The notes under the pieces are model-generated. The model ran no database searches and was not told the DNA's origin. It worked only from the letters and a program-made list of their open reading frames with translations. 58,563 nucleotides of DNA, from the NCBI GenBank assembly GCA_026126105.1, contig JAHCJV010000032.1:1-58563 (forward strand), in the 5' to 3' direction. Origin of the DNA: Enhydrobacter sp. GTDB taxonomy: Bacteria; Pseudomonadota; Alphaproteobacteria; Reyranellales; Reyranellaceae. Both the position numbers and the translations under genes were made by a program. How positions within the stretch are numbered: position 1 is the stretch's first letter; every line of letters starts with the position of its first letter. Shown in pieces: positions 8,609-17,420 of this stretch.

Positions 8609-9757
8609 TCAGGCTGACGCGGTTGCGGCCTGACCCGCCGTTTCGTCTTCCCGCAGGGCCGAGGCCGCGATCGCGGTCTTGCGGGCGGCGAGGAACGTCG
8701 CGGCGGCTCTCTCGCCCTCGGCCATCAGGCGACCGATATTGTCGGAGCCACGATCGATCTTGCCCTCGTAGTCCAGCAGGTCCTGCAGCTCGAGCGGCAT
8801 CTCGATGCAGGGGATATGGTACGACCGGTCCGGATCGCTGGCGAACGACTTGGGGATGCGCACCGGCGCCTTGATGTCCAGCCGCGACAGAAACTCCGGT
8901 CTGAACGCGTCCATCTCGATCAGATCGTTCAGCAGGCCGATGTGGCTGAGCTGCTGGAACAGCGAGATATTGCCCTCGAGCTGATTGCGCCGGTCGATGA
9001 TCTCGCCGGGCTTGACCGGCACGCGAGCGCGCGCCGTCGGGTTGATCTTGATCAGCCAGATCTCGTCGGGAATGTTCTCCTCGCCGACCGATCGGGGACG
9101 GATCAGCTCCTCGATCGGCGGATTGTCGGAGAAGAGGCCGTCCCAGTAGGCATCCGCGCCGATCTGGACGGCGGGAAAGATGGTGGGCACCGCGCACGAC
9201 GCCAGGATGTGCTCGACACGGATCGTCTCGTTGCGCGAGACGAACTTGGCGAGCGCGCCGCTATTGACGTTGGCAGCGCCCAGGATCAGCACCGGCCGTC
9301 CGGTGTGCGGGCCCCACGAGGCGATCTCCTCGAAGTCTATATGGCTCTCGATCAGCCCGCGGAAGTCCATGAAGCCCTTTCGCTGGCCGGCAGTCATGAA
9401 CTCGGTCATGGATTGCATGACCGGCGAAGACGGACTTATCTGAAAGGCCGGCAGCAGTCCGGAATTGACCATGCGGATGGAGTCGACGATGAAATGGTTG
9501 ATCGCGTGCTCGATCGGCCCCTGCGCGGTGTTCTCGTTCCAGAACGCCATCATGCGCTTCCAGAGCGGATATTCTCCTTTCATGTAGGAGTACCACAGAA
9601 GCGTCGCGCACAGCGCGCCACCCGAGGTGCCGCTGATGCTGACGACCTCGAATTCCTCGCCGAGCTTCGCCTCGCAGAGAGCCTTCAACGCACCGGCCGT
9701 GAAAGCGGTCTGGCTGCCTCCCCCCTGGCAGGCAATCGCGATCTTGAGCTTGGCCAT
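8609..9757 (-). CDS. Patatin-like phospholipase family protein
   Basis: A protein of about 382 residues with the patatin Ser-Asp dyad. The oxyanion glycine loop is CQGGGSQTAFTAG at residues 10-22, the nucleophile elbow GTSGG holds Ser45, and Asp206 is in the DG of YWDGLFSDNPP. It lacks a signal peptide or membrane helix and is presumably a cytosolic lipid acyl hydrolase, or a membrane-surface one. ATG 9757 has GGGGA five bases upstream; the frame extends to 9874 without support. Similar proteins with this spacing occur near polyhydroxyalkanoate or lipid genes, but none is visible here. It lies between an FAD oxidase and the aminotransferase on the same strand. Confidence 0.87.
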   Translation of the reverse strand: MAKLKIAIACQGGGSQTAFTAGALKALCEAKLGEEFEVVSISGTSGGALCATLLWYSYMKGEYPLWKRMMAFWNENTAQGPIEHAINHFIVDSIRMVNSGLLPAFQISPSSPVMQSMTEFMTAGQRKGFMDFRGLIESHIDFEEIASWGPHTGRPVLILGAANVNSGALAKFVSRNETIRVEHILASCAVPTIFPAVQIGADAYWDGLFSDNPPIEELIRPRSVGEENIPDEIWLIKINPTARARVPVKPGEIIDRRNQLEGNISLFQQLSHIGLLNDLIEMDAFRPEFLSRLDIKAPVRIPKSFASDPDRSYHIPCIEMPLELQDLLDYEGKIDRGSDNIGRLMAEGERAAATFLAARKTAIAASALREDETAGQAATASA

Positions 9758-9824
9758 GAACATCCCCTGATACCAACGAGATGCTAACGCGGCGCGCCGC
9801 GCAAAGCCATGATGGACGTCGCCC

Positions 9825-10964
9825 TCAGACGACGTTGAGCTCCCGCACGGGCCGACCGGCAGAGATTCGCTCATAGCCGAAGTGCGACAGATCCAGCGTG
9901 CGGTAGCTGCCGTGCACGATCAGCTCGGCGACGGCGCGGCCCACCGCAGGCGACTGCTGGATGCCATGGCCGGAGAAGCCCGTGGCGAAGACGATGCCGT
10001 CGATTTCCGGATGGCGGCCGACGATGCCGTTCTGGTCGAAGGTGTTGTACTCGTAGTAGCCAGCCCAGGAACTCACCACCTTGGCTGCCTCGAAGGCCGG
10101 CACGCGGCGCGCCAGCGCAGGCCAGACCAAGTCGTCCCATTCGTGATGCTGTACCTCGAGCGGCGCGCCGGCCGGATCGTTGCCCGGCGCAGGCGTCGTG
10201 CCAGCAAGCCAGAATCGGCCCTCGGGTCGAAACCACACGCCCGACGGATCGATGGTCAGCGGCAGCAGCGGTAACGTCTCGCGGCAATCGAAGACGAAGA
10301 CTGAGCGACGGCGAGGCTCGACCGGCAGAGCGATCCCGGCCATCGCCGCGACCTCGCCCGACCACGGGCCGGCAGCGATGACGATGGTGTGCGCTTCGAC
10401 GATGCGGCCGGAGCGCAGCGTCACTCTATGCGGCTCGAGCCCGACCACCTCGTCCTCGACATAGTCGACGCCCCGCTCCCGCGCCTTGCGCCGGAAACCC
10501 TGCATCAAGGCCGGTCCATCGAACCAGCCTTCGTTCGCCGTGCCATGCGAGGCAAGTGCCACGCCCTCGGCCGAGATCGCCGGAAACCGGCCGACCAGCG
10601 CCGCCGGATCGAGGAGCTCGACGGCGCAGCCCTCGCTTCTCTGGATCGCGTTGTTGGCGCGCAGCACTGCCTCGCCCGCGGAGCTCACGAGGAACAGATA
10701 ACCCGGCTCGCGCAGCCCGAGGTCGACGTCGAGAAGTATTCTGGCCTGCCGCAGGAATCCGATGCCATGGCGCGACAGTTGAATGTTGAGCGGCGTCGAG
10801 AACTGCTGCCGGATCGAGCTGGCCGACAACGCGGACGACGCGCGCGTGTAGGTCGCGTCGCGCTCGATTACCGTGACCGATCCCTCGAAGCCGGGATCGC
10901 CGGAAAGGTGCCAAGCAATCGACGACCCGATTACGCCGCCGCCGACAATGACGATATCACTCAA
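9825..10964 (-). CDS. FAD-dependent oxidoreductase (DAO family; D-amino acid/glycine/sarcosine oxidase-like)
   Basis: A flavoprotein of about 380 residues. The FAD Rossmann motif VGGGVIGSS is at residues 7-15, the ERDATYTRASSALSASSIRQQF block is typical of the DAO fold, and the C-terminal FAD motif is FATGFSGHGIQQSPAVGRAVAELI. This group oxidises secondary or primary amines of amino acids, giving H2O2 or passing electrons to a dehydrogenase partner. I prefer TTG 10964, which has GGGAGAG just upstream and starts directly before the first strand; a longer frame to 11060 exists. It is the first gene of the minus-strand nitrogen run and is divergent from the TRAP transporter. Confidence 0.85.
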   Translation of the reverse strand: MSDIVIVGGGVIGSSIAWHLSGDPGFEGSVTVIERDATYTRASSALSASSIRQQFSTPLNIQLSRHGIGFLRQARILLDVDLGLREPGYLFLVSSAGEAVLRANNAIQRSEGCAVELLDPAALVGRFPAISAEGVALASHGTANEGWFDGPALMQGFRRKARERGVDYVEDEVVGLEPHRVTLRSGRIVEAHTIVIAAGPWSGEVAAMAGIALPVEPRRRSVFVFDCRETLPLLPLTIDPSGVWFRPEGRFWLAGTTPAPGNDPAGAPLEVQHHEWDDLVWPALARRVPAFEAAKVVSSWAGYYEYNTFDQNGIVGRHPEIDGIVFATGFSGHGIQQSPAVGRAVAELIVHGSYRTLDLSHFGYERISAGRPVRELNVV

Positions 10965-11428
10965 GCTCTCTCCCCTCAGAGTTTTGTGAATGTTCGGACA
11001 AAAGCCACGAATGCGCCGCTTATCCTCTACTGTCTCTACCCTCACTTCACGCGGATACATGCGATAGTTTCGCCGCAGCCATTGTCATGCCTTTTGCCGC
11101 CATTCGAGCCCGGTGCTTTGGCGTGGTCCTCACGGACATTCGGTGTGTAGCAATCGTGCCAACAAATTCACAAGCTCTGAGGCGGGATTCAATATTCGAG
11201 GCCTCGAAGCTCGGGCCGCAGCAAATGCGCACGAAAGGACGAGCATCGCTTTCCGTGGGATCGAAACCGGGGTAGAAGGCCGCAGCGAGTTGCTTATGAG
11301 TTCCGGTCAGCGACGCGGTTCGTCGGCTGAGCCCTGTGGCGTCCAGCATAAGCGTGGTCCCCCCCGAACACCGAACTCGGGGCTTGCGTAAAAAATGGAG
11401 GAATGCACTCGATCAGGGAGGAAGACTG
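10965..11428. other. Gene-poor 460-base divergent gap
   Basis: The stretch between the FAD oxidase and the TRAP binding-protein gene is richer in A+T than its flanks. A minus-strand frame of 100 codons (11047-11349) and some plus-strand frames exist, but none has a ribosome site or a recognisable family. A small inverted repeat CCCCGA...TCGGGG lies at 11362-11382. The gap presumably holds the divergent promoters; I see no other convincing element. Confidence 0.4.
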
Positions 11429-12553
11429 ATGAACAGGTTCGTGTTGGGACTTGCGGCACTGGCCGTGTCGGCGACGATAACGTCGACCGTGCACGCCCAG
11501 GCACAACCTGCGGCGGCGCAGCCACAGGCGCAGAAGACGTTGAAGATCCAGACCAGTTGGCCGGCTTCCGGTGCGGCCTTCGACCAGATGCAGACCTTCG
11601 GCAAGCGACTGGAGGTCGTCACAGGCGGGCGCATCAAGATGGAAGCCTTGCCTGGCGGGCAGATCGTGCCGCCGTTCGAGGTGCTGGACGCCACCAACAA
11701 GAAGGTGATCGACGGCGCCCATACCTGGCCCGGCTATTGGGTGGGCCGCAACAAGGCAGCGATCCTGTTCACGGGGGGACCGGCCGGCCCGTGGGGCATG
11801 GACCACATCGATTTCATGAGCTGGATGTGGCACGGCGGCGGCTTCGAGATGATGCAGAAGTTCTACCGCGAAACACTGAAGATGAACGTCATCTCGATCC
11901 CGATGCACACGCAGAGCCCGCAGGCGCTCGGCTGGTTCAAGAAGAAGATCGACAACGTGGCCGACTTCAAGGGCATGCGCTGCCGCGAGACCGGCATCGC
12001 GCAGGAAGTCTTCAACGAGATGGGGATGCGCACCGTCAATATGCCGGGCGGCGAGATCATGCCGGCTGCAGAGCGCGGCGTGATCGACTGCGCCGAGTGG
12101 GTCGGCGGCGTCGACGACCTGAAGTTCGGCTTCCATACGATCTGGAAGTGGCACTACGCGCCGTCGCTGCACGAGCCCGTGTCGATCGGCGAGTTGATGA
12201 TCAACCTCGACGTCTGGAACGGTTTCAGCCAGGCCGATCAGGAACTGATCAAGAGCGTCGCCTGGGAGACCCTGTTCTGGCATTGGGCCAAGTGGCAGCG
12301 CCAGAATGCCGAGGCGGTCGAGGAGTTCAAGACCAAGCACGGCGTCAACGTCATGCACACGCCGCCCGATATCCTGAAGGAATTCCTCGCCGCCTGGGAC
12401 CGCGTCGCGGCGCGGGAGTCCGAGAAGAACCCGGTGTTCAGGGAGATCTACGAATCGCAGAAGAAGTGGGCGTCGGTCACCGTGCCGATGAAGAAGGTCT
12501 ACTTCCCGCCCTACGCGATCGCCGCCGACCACTACTGGCCGGACAAGAAGTAG
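11429..12553 (+). CDS. dctP: TRAP transporter periplasmic solute-binding subunit (DctP/TakP-like)
   Basis: A 374-residue extracytoplasmic solute receptor. Residues 1-24 are a Sec signal (basic start, hydrophobic core, cleavage near VHA-QA). The mature part begins with KTLKIQTSWPASGAAFDQMQ and holds the family block RLEVVTGGRIKMEALPGGQIV. The conserved arginine region MRCRETGIAQEVFNEMG at about residues 180-196 would bind a carboxylate. The GGPAGPWGMDHIDFMSWMW region resembles the TakP/mannitol-chloroaromatic group that takes up 2-oxo acids or related carboxylates. ATG 11429 follows AGGGAGGAAG. It is the first gene of a complete P-Q-M operon. The ligand is not determined. Confidence 0.92.
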   Translation: MNRFVLGLAALAVSATITSTVHAQAQPAAAQPQAQKTLKIQTSWPASGAAFDQMQTFGKRLEVVTGGRIKMEALPGGQIVPPFEVLDATNKKVIDGAHTWPGYWVGRNKAAILFTGGPAGPWGMDHIDFMSWMWHGGGFEMMQKFYRETLKMNVISIPMHTQSPQALGWFKKKIDNVADFKGMRCRETGIAQEVFNEMGMRTVNMPGGEIMPAAERGVIDCAEWVGGVDDLKFGFHTIWKWHYAPSLHEPVSIGELMINLDVWNGFSQADQELIKSVAWETLFWHWAKWQRQNAEAVEEFKTKHGVNVMHTPPDILKEFLAAWDRVAARESEKNPVFREIYESQKKWASVTVPMKKVYFPPYAIAADHYWPDKK

Positions 12554-12568
12554 AAACCACCGCCAAAG

Positions 12569-12596
12569 CCCGCTTCGCGCCCGCGGAGCGGGTTTT
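12569..12596 (+). terminator. Intrinsic terminator/attenuator between the TRAP binding protein and the permeases
   Basis: CCCGCT at 12569-12574 pairs with AGCGGG, followed by TTTT, in the 85-base gap after the receptor stop codon. A partial terminator here would let the receptor be made in excess over the membrane subunits, a common arrangement in binding-protein-dependent transport operons. Confidence 0.6.
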
Positions 12597-12638
12597 GCTT
12601 TGCCGTTCGAAAGTTTGCCGACATTGGGAGGGGAGCCC

Positions 12639-13190
12639 ATGGCGACGCCGACACCGGCCTATCTCGCGACGATACGCGGGATCGACAAGTTCACCGAGTA
12701 CACCGCGTACGTCTTCTGCCTTCTTAACATTCCGCTGATCGGCGCCAATACCTTCGAGGTGATTTCGCGTTATGGCTTCGGCGAGCCGACCGAGTGGGCG
12801 CTGGACACCACTACCCAGTCGTTCGGCGCGATGTTCATGCTGGGCGCAGCCTATGCCCTCTCGAAGGGCGCGCATGTGCGCACCGACATGCTGTGGGAGA
12901 ACTTCTCCGACCGCACCAAGGGCCTGATCGACGCCGGCGGCTACATCCTGTTCTTCCTGCCAACGATGATCGTGCTGTTCTGGATCAGCATCGACGACTT
13001 CTTCTACTCGATGTCGATCAACGAACGCTCGAACACCACCTCCTGGCAGCCGATTCTCTGGCCTCTGCGCGGCGTCGTCCCGCTGGCCTGCCTGTTGCTG
13101 TTCATCCAGGGCATCTCCGAGCTGATGAAGAGCCTGTGGGCGGCTCGAACCGGCCAGTTCCTGGTCCATCAGGAGAAGCTCGACCTATGA
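12639..13190 (+). CDS. dctQ: TRAP transporter small membrane subunit (DctQ)
   Basis: A 183-residue integral membrane protein with four hydrophobic segments, at roughly residues 25-50, 70-90, 105-130 and 150-172. It carries the DctQ-type ISRYGFGEPTEW and GAAYALSKGAHVRTDML pattern between helices. It pairs with the large subunit to form the transport unit. ATG 12639 has GGAGGGGAG upstream; an in-frame ATG at 12600 lies in the terminator tail and is unlikely. Its stop overlaps the dctM start as ATGA, so the two are translationally coupled. Confidence 0.9.
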   Translation: MATPTPAYLATIRGIDKFTEYTAYVFCLLNIPLIGANTFEVISRYGFGEPTEWALDTTTQSFGAMFMLGAAYALSKGAHVRTDMLWENFSDRTKGLIDAGGYILFFLPTMIVLFWISIDDFFYSMSINERSNTTSWQPILWPLRGVVPLACLLLFIQGISELMKSLWAARTGQFLVHQEKLDL

Positions 13191-14524
13191 CCGGCGACCA
13201 GATCCTCGGCCTGGTCATGCTGTTCGGCATGATCACGGTCATCTTCGTGGGCTTCCCCATCTCCTTCACCCTGCTGTTCCTGGGCCTTGTGTTCGGCTGC
13301 ATCGGGTTGGGGGCCGACCTCACCTTCAACCTCGCGTACCTGCAGATCTGGGGGACGATGAAGGACGAGGTGTTTCCCGCGGTTCCACTGTTCATTTTCA
13401 TGGGCTTCATGACCGAGCAGGCCGGGTTGATGGAGCGGCTGTTCGCCGCTCTGCGCAACCTGCTGGCGCCGGTGCGTGGCTCGCTGTACCTGGCGGTAAT
13501 CCTGACCGCCACGATCTTCGCCATGGCGACAGGCGTCGTCGGCGCGGCAGTGACCGTGCTCGGCATCATGGCTGCGCCGATGATGATCAAGGCGGGGTAC
13601 GATGCCCGGCTGTCCTCGGGTGCGATCGCCGCCGGCGGAACCTTGGGCATCCTCGTTCCGCCGTCGGTCATGCTGGTGGTGATGGGTCCGACCATGGGTG
13701 TGCCGGTGAACCTGCTATACTCAGCTGCCTTCGGTCCCGGCTTCCTGCTGGCGGGCATGTATATCGTCTATACGCTGGGCCGGAGCTTCATCAATCCCAG
13801 TCTCGGACCGCCGGTGCCGAAGGAAGATCGCATCACCGATCCGCTCGTGATCCTCAAGGAGGTCATCGTCGGCGTCATGCCCCTGGCGCTCCTGATCGGC
13901 TTCACCCTCGGTACGATTCTGGCCGGCATGGCGACGCCCACCGAGGCGGCGGCCTGCGGCGCCAGCGGCGCCACCTTGCTGGCGCTGTGCTACGGCAAGC
14001 TGTCGTTCAAGGTGCTGAGAAATGCCGCCGTCATGACCCTGATGACAGCCGGCGTGGTCATCCTGCTGGCGGTCGCCTCCAACGTGTTCGGCGCGGTCTT
14101 CACCAAGCTCGGCACGGCGCAGGTCATCACCCAGGCTTTGGCGGCGATCCCGCTGCCCGACATCTGGAAACTGGTCGTCATCATGATCGCCATCTTCCTG
14201 CTCGGGTGGCCGTTCGAATGGCCGGCGATCGTGCTGGTTTTCCTGCCGATCGTCCTGCCCGTGGTCGAGACGTTGCAGCTCGGCATGAGCAAGCTCGACA
14301 TGCTGCTCTGGTTCGGGGCGCTGACGGCGGTGAACCTGCAGACGGCCTTCCTGTCGCCTCCCGTCGCCATGTCGGCATACTATCTGCGCAACGTCGTCCC
14401 GCAATGGAGCCTCGGCCTGATCTACCGCGGCATGGGCGACTTCATGATCATCCAGGTGATCTGCCTGGTCCTGGTTCTCTTCTTTCCCGACATCGTGCTC
14501 TGGCTGCCGCGGTCGCTGAAGTAG
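13187..14524 (+). CDS. dctM: TRAP transporter large permease subunit (DctM)
   Basis: A 445-residue, very hydrophobic protein with about 12 membrane segments of the DctM/ion-transporter superfamily. Family blocks are visible: GFPISFTLLFLGLVFG near the start, VPLFIFMGFMTEQAGLMERL, GGTLGILVPPSVMLVVMG, and TPTEAAACGASGATLL. DctM drives Na+-coupled uptake of the solute delivered by the receptor. The start ATG 13187 overlaps the dctQ stop by four bases, with AGGAG upstream. The gene ends ten bases before a convergent methyltransferase gene. Confidence 0.93.
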   Translation: MTGDQILGLVMLFGMITVIFVGFPISFTLLFLGLVFGCIGLGADLTFNLAYLQIWGTMKDEVFPAVPLFIFMGFMTEQAGLMERLFAALRNLLAPVRGSLYLAVILTATIFAMATGVVGAAVTVLGIMAAPMMIKAGYDARLSSGAIAAGGTLGILVPPSVMLVVMGPTMGVPVNLLYSAAFGPGFLLAGMYIVYTLGRSFINPSLGPPVPKEDRITDPLVILKEVIVGVMPLALLIGFTLGTILAGMATPTEAAACGASGATLLALCYGKLSFKVLRNAAVMTLMTAGVVILLAVASNVFGAVFTKLGTAQVITQALAAIPLPDIWKLVVIMIAIFLLGWPFEWPAIVLVFLPIVLPVVETLQLGMSKLDMLLWFGALTAVNLQTAFLSPPVAMSAYYLRNVVPQWSLGLIYRGMGDFMIIQVICLVLVLFFPDIVLWLPRSLK

Positions 14525-14534
14525 GCAGTCCCGA

Positions 14535-15371
14535 CTACGGCCGGCGCGCAACGAGCCGGACACCGCCGAGACTGCCGCTGTCGTAGAGGCGGGCGATGAC
14601 GGTGTAGAAGAGTTCCTGAGCCATGTAGGCACCCTCGCCATGCACTCGGGCATAGGCGGCGTGGTTCTGGCGCCACGCGGCCAGGCGCTCGGCGGCGAAG
14701 GGCGCCCAATCGGGTGTCAGATCGGTGACCGTCACGTCCGAGAATCCCGCCCCTGTCAGGTCCCGCGCGTAGTCGGCCTGGCTGGTCAACGAATTGGCAT
14801 AGACGATCCGCCCGGCGTCATCCAGGTCGCGGGGCGCGAAGGGCGCCCGCATGCAGAGATCCTCGATGTAGCAACCGCCACCCGACCGCAGCGCGCGGAC
14901 GAGCCGATCGAAGAGGCGCGGCCGATCGGGAATGTGGACGATCGCCAGAAAGCTTACGACGGCATCGAAGCTTGCGGCCGGCAGCGGCTCAACGAGCGCG
15001 TCTCCGCAGAGGTGGGTCACGCGGTCGGCAAGGCCGGACCGGCGCGTGAGATCAACGCCGATCGCATGAAGCTCGGGCTGCAGCTCGAGCGCCGTCACGT
15101 GGCAACCGATGGTGTGCGCAAGATAGCGCGCCGGCCCGCCGACACCCGCGCCGATATCGAGAACGCGGCTCCGCGACCCGAGACCGAGCGCGCGCGCCGC
15201 GGCCGCGATCGCGTCCGTCCCGTGATAGTGCCACTGGTCGAGCGCGAAGAGCTGCTCCGGACGGATCGGCTCGTGCGGACCGATGCCTTGTGCTGCCAAA
15301 CCCCGTTCGATGCGATCGAGATGCGTGTAGAGCGGCATCGCAGAGAGGCGTGGCGGGTCTGTGTCAAGCAT
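14535..15371 (-). CDS. Class I SAM-dependent methyltransferase (UbiE/sterol methyltransferase-like)
   Basis: A 278-residue Rossmann methyltransferase. The SAM motif I VLDIGAGVGGPARYLA spans residues 70-85, motif II is the acidic ALELQPELHAIG near 95, GDALVEPLPAASFDAV matches motif III, and SGGGCYIEDLCM is post-motif III. Proteins with the VGGPARYLA form methylate small molecules such as sarcosine/dimethylglycine, sterols or quinones. It stands alone, convergent with the TRAP operon. Its substrate is unknown. Confidence 0.85.
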   Translation of the reverse strand: MLDTDPPRLSAMPLYTHLDRIERGLAAQGIGPHEPIRPEQLFALDQWHYHGTDAIAAAARALGLGSRSRVLDIGAGVGGPARYLAHTIGCHVTALELQPELHAIGVDLTRRSGLADRVTHLCGDALVEPLPAASFDAVVSFLAIVHIPDRPRLFDRLVRALRSGGGCYIEDLCMRAPFAPRDLDDAGRIVYANSLTSQADYARDLTGAGFSDVTVTDLTPDWAPFAAERLAAWRQNHAAYARVHGEGAYMAQELFYTVIARLYDSGSLGGVRLVARRP

Positions 15372-15614
15372 ATGCCGACCCTAGCCCACGGCAGCACCCG
15401 CAGCAGCGCAAATTCTGTCGGCTTCCACCGGCAGCGATGCAGCATTCACGTTCGAGCGTGGTCCAGTAGGTGGATTGATAGACTGGTGTATTATGAGGCC
15501 TGCGGTCGCAACGCAAAGAAGCAGTCGTCGCTCGAGAACCGGTCTTCCGATGGACTTTCCGCTGCCGCCTCTCCGATTACCGCCGGACGCGTCGATTGTC
15601 GCAATCCGGCAGAC

Positions 15615-15815
15615 CGAACGCTGCCTTCCCTCGTGCTCTTCCGCGACGACGCGCCGCTGTTCTTCGCCAACGCAGAACTGTTCGAAGAGCGGGTGCTGCG
15701 GGCCGTCGCCGCCTCGCCGAGCCCGGTCCGACAGGGTCATCGTTGCGGCCGAGCCGGTGACCGGCATCGACGTCACGTCAGCCGATATCCCCGCCGACCG
15801 GGGCGACAAGCTACA
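15615..15815 (+). pseudogene. Decayed fragment of a SulP-family anion transporter (STAS domain)
   Basis: In one frame from about 15621 the DNA encodes LPSLVLFRDDAPLFFANAEL followed by FEERVLRAVAASPSPVR, which is the start of the cytoplasmic STAS domain of SulP transporters. After one extra base near 15733 the reading continues in another frame as VIVAAEPVTGIDVTSADI, the next STAS strand. The membrane domain and the STAS end are missing. This is a frameshifted remnant, seen directly; the family name rests on recognition of the FFANAE and VTDIDxT patterns. The rest of the 15372-15875 gap holds nothing else I can support. Confidence 0.6.
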
Positions 15816-15875
15816 GGTGCGCAAGGTTGCACAACGCCTCGCCGCGACGATTGCGCTTGGGACGGAGTCGCTACC

Positions 15876-16928
15876 ATGAACTGGCTTCTCGTCTTCATAC
15901 CGATCACCTTGGCATTGGAGCACTGGGCGCCTCAGCAGAAGCTCGCGATCTTCGCCACATCGGGGATCGCGATCCTCCCGCTGGCTGCATGGATGGGCCG
16001 CGCCACCGAACATCTCGCCGAACGGACCGGCGAAGGGGTCGGCGGACTCCTCAACGCGACCTTCGGCAATGCGGCCGAGCTCATCATCGCCATAGCGGCT
16101 CTGCGCAACGGTCTTCACGATATCGTCAAGGCGTCGATCGCCGGCTCCATCATCGGGAACATTCTTCTGGTGCTGGGTGCCGCGATGGCTGCCGGCGGCG
16201 CTCTTCATCGCGAGCAGGCCTTCAACTCTCACGCGGCGCGGGCCCAAGCCACCATGCTGACGCTCGCGGGCATTACCCTGATCCTGCCCGCTGCGTACAA
16301 AGTGGCGGCGCAAGAGCGGGCGGAGATCGGACTGGTGCCGCTGAGCATTGCCCTCTCGATCGTGCTGCTGGCGGTGTACGTGCTCTTCCTCGCTTTCAGT
16401 CTCAAGACGCACTCCGATCTCTTCAGGGGCACTGAACCGGCAGCCGAGGAAGACAAGGAGGCATGGAGCGTCCGTCGCTCGGCGACGGTTCTGGCGGCGA
16501 GCACGATCGCTATCGCCTGGATGAGCGAGATTCTTGTCGGCGCGATCGAGCCGGCCGCCAAGGCCCTGGGATTGGGCAACGCGTTCGTCGCGATCTTCGT
16601 CGTCGCCGTGCTCGGCAACGCAGCCGAACATTCCACCGCGATCACGGTCGCGATGAAGAACCGCATGGACCTTGCCCTGTCGATTGCCATCGGGTCGAGC
16701 GTCCAGGTGGCGCTGTTCGTGGCGCCGGTCCTGGTCCTGCTCAGTCTGGTGATTGGTCCGCACCCGATGGATCTCGCCTTCCCCGGCGGCCTCGTGCTCA
16801 TCGTTCTGCTGGCGATCCTGATCACCGGCCAGGTGGCAGCCGACGGGCGCTCCGACTGGCTCAAGGGCGCCCAACTTCTGGCCGTCTACGGCGTGCTCGG
16901 ACTCACGGTGTACTTCCTCGCCGTCTGA
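15876..16928 (+). CDS. Calcium/proton exchanger (CAX family)
   Basis: A 350-residue inner-membrane antiporter with about 11 helices. The two CAX signature repeats are present: [17 protein letters not shown] at residues 57-73 and [15 protein letters not shown] near 242-256, whose glutamates bind the cation. Between the halves lies the acidic loop EPAAEEDKE (187-195), typical of the family. It exchanges cytoplasmic Ca2+ (or other divalent or alkali cations) for H+. ATG 15876 with CGGAG upstream starts at the normal N-terminus; the frame is open far upstream but that part is the SulP remnant. The K+ channel gene follows after 18 bases. Confidence 0.9.
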   Translation: MNWLLVFIPITLALEHWAPQQKLAIFATSGIAILPLAAWMGRATEHLAERTGEGVGGLLNATFGNAAELIIAIAALRNGLHDIVKASIAGSIIGNILLVLGAAMAAGGALHREQAFNSHAARAQATMLTLAGITLILPAAYKVAAQERAEIGLVPLSIALSIVLLAVYVLFLAFSLKTHSDLFRGTEPAAEEDKEAWSVRRSATVLAASTIAIAWMSEILVGAIEPAAKALGLGNAFVAIFVVAVLGNAAEHSTAITVAMKNRMDLALSIAIGSSVQVALFVAPVLVLLSLVIGPHPMDLAFPGGLVLIVLLAILITGQVAADGRSDWLKGAQLLAVYGVLGLTVYFLAV

Positions 16929-16946
16929 CCGAAGGTTGCTCGCGCC

Positions 16947-17408
16947 ATGATGGATGGAGGAATTCTGGTTCAGCTTGGGGTTGGTCTGGTTGCGAGCTCT
17001 GCGAACATCGTGATTCATTCGCTGCTCATGGCCTCGTTGATCCGGGTTGCCCGGACTCATGCTGCCGGCCTGTACGCTTCCAGCTGGAAGCTTGCGGGGC
17101 TCATGGCTCCGGTCGTTTGCCTCCTCATGGCGGCTCATCTTGCAGAAGTAGCGCTGTGGGCGCTCACGTACGCGTGGGTGGGCGCAGTTCCCGCCGGTGC
17201 CGATATTCTTTACTTCGCTTTCGTGAACTACACGACGCTGGGCTACGGCGATGTGGTCCCCGTCGAGCGCTGGAGGCTTCTCGGTCCGTTTACCGCCATG
17301 AACGGCGTGCTGCTCTTCGGCTGGTCGACGGCCGTCATTTTCGAGGTACTGCGGCGCGCCCTGACGCGTGTGGATCGAAGGTTGAACGAAACCGATCGTA
17401 AGCCATAG
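16947..17408 (+). CDS. Small two-TM potassium channel family protein
   Basis: A 153-residue membrane protein. Hydrophobic segments lie at about residues 5-30, 48-80 and 108-130. Between the last two is a pore loop with the K+ selectivity filter TTLGYGD at residues 96-102. There is no RCK/TrkA-N regulatory domain, so it is a minimal Ion_trans_2-type channel with one extra N-terminal helix. It follows the CAX antiporter closely and is likely co-transcribed, forming a small cation-homeostasis unit. Start ATG 16947; ATG 16950 is equivalent. The gene ends 12 bases before the convergent ABC permease. Confidence 0.87.
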   Translation: MMDGGILVQLGVGLVASSANIVIHSLLMASLIRVARTHAAGLYASSWKLAGLMAPVVCLLMAAHLAEVALWALTYAWVGAVPAGADILYFAFVNYTTLGYGDVVPVERWRLLGPFTAMNGVLLFGWSTAVIFEVLRRALTRVDRRLNETDRKP

Positions 17409-17420
17409 GCGTTCGTGAGG

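Noticed and set aside
11047..11349. Minus-strand frame of 100 codons before the TRAP operon
   Set aside because: No ribosome site, no recognisable domain, and codon use unlike the neighbours; kept only as part of the gap description.
14640..15875. Plus-strand frame continuous with the CAX gene, suggesting a 762-residue fusion
   Set aside because: Most of it is antisense to the methyltransferase gene and the rest is the frameshifted SulP remnant; the CAX gene has its own start and ribosome site.
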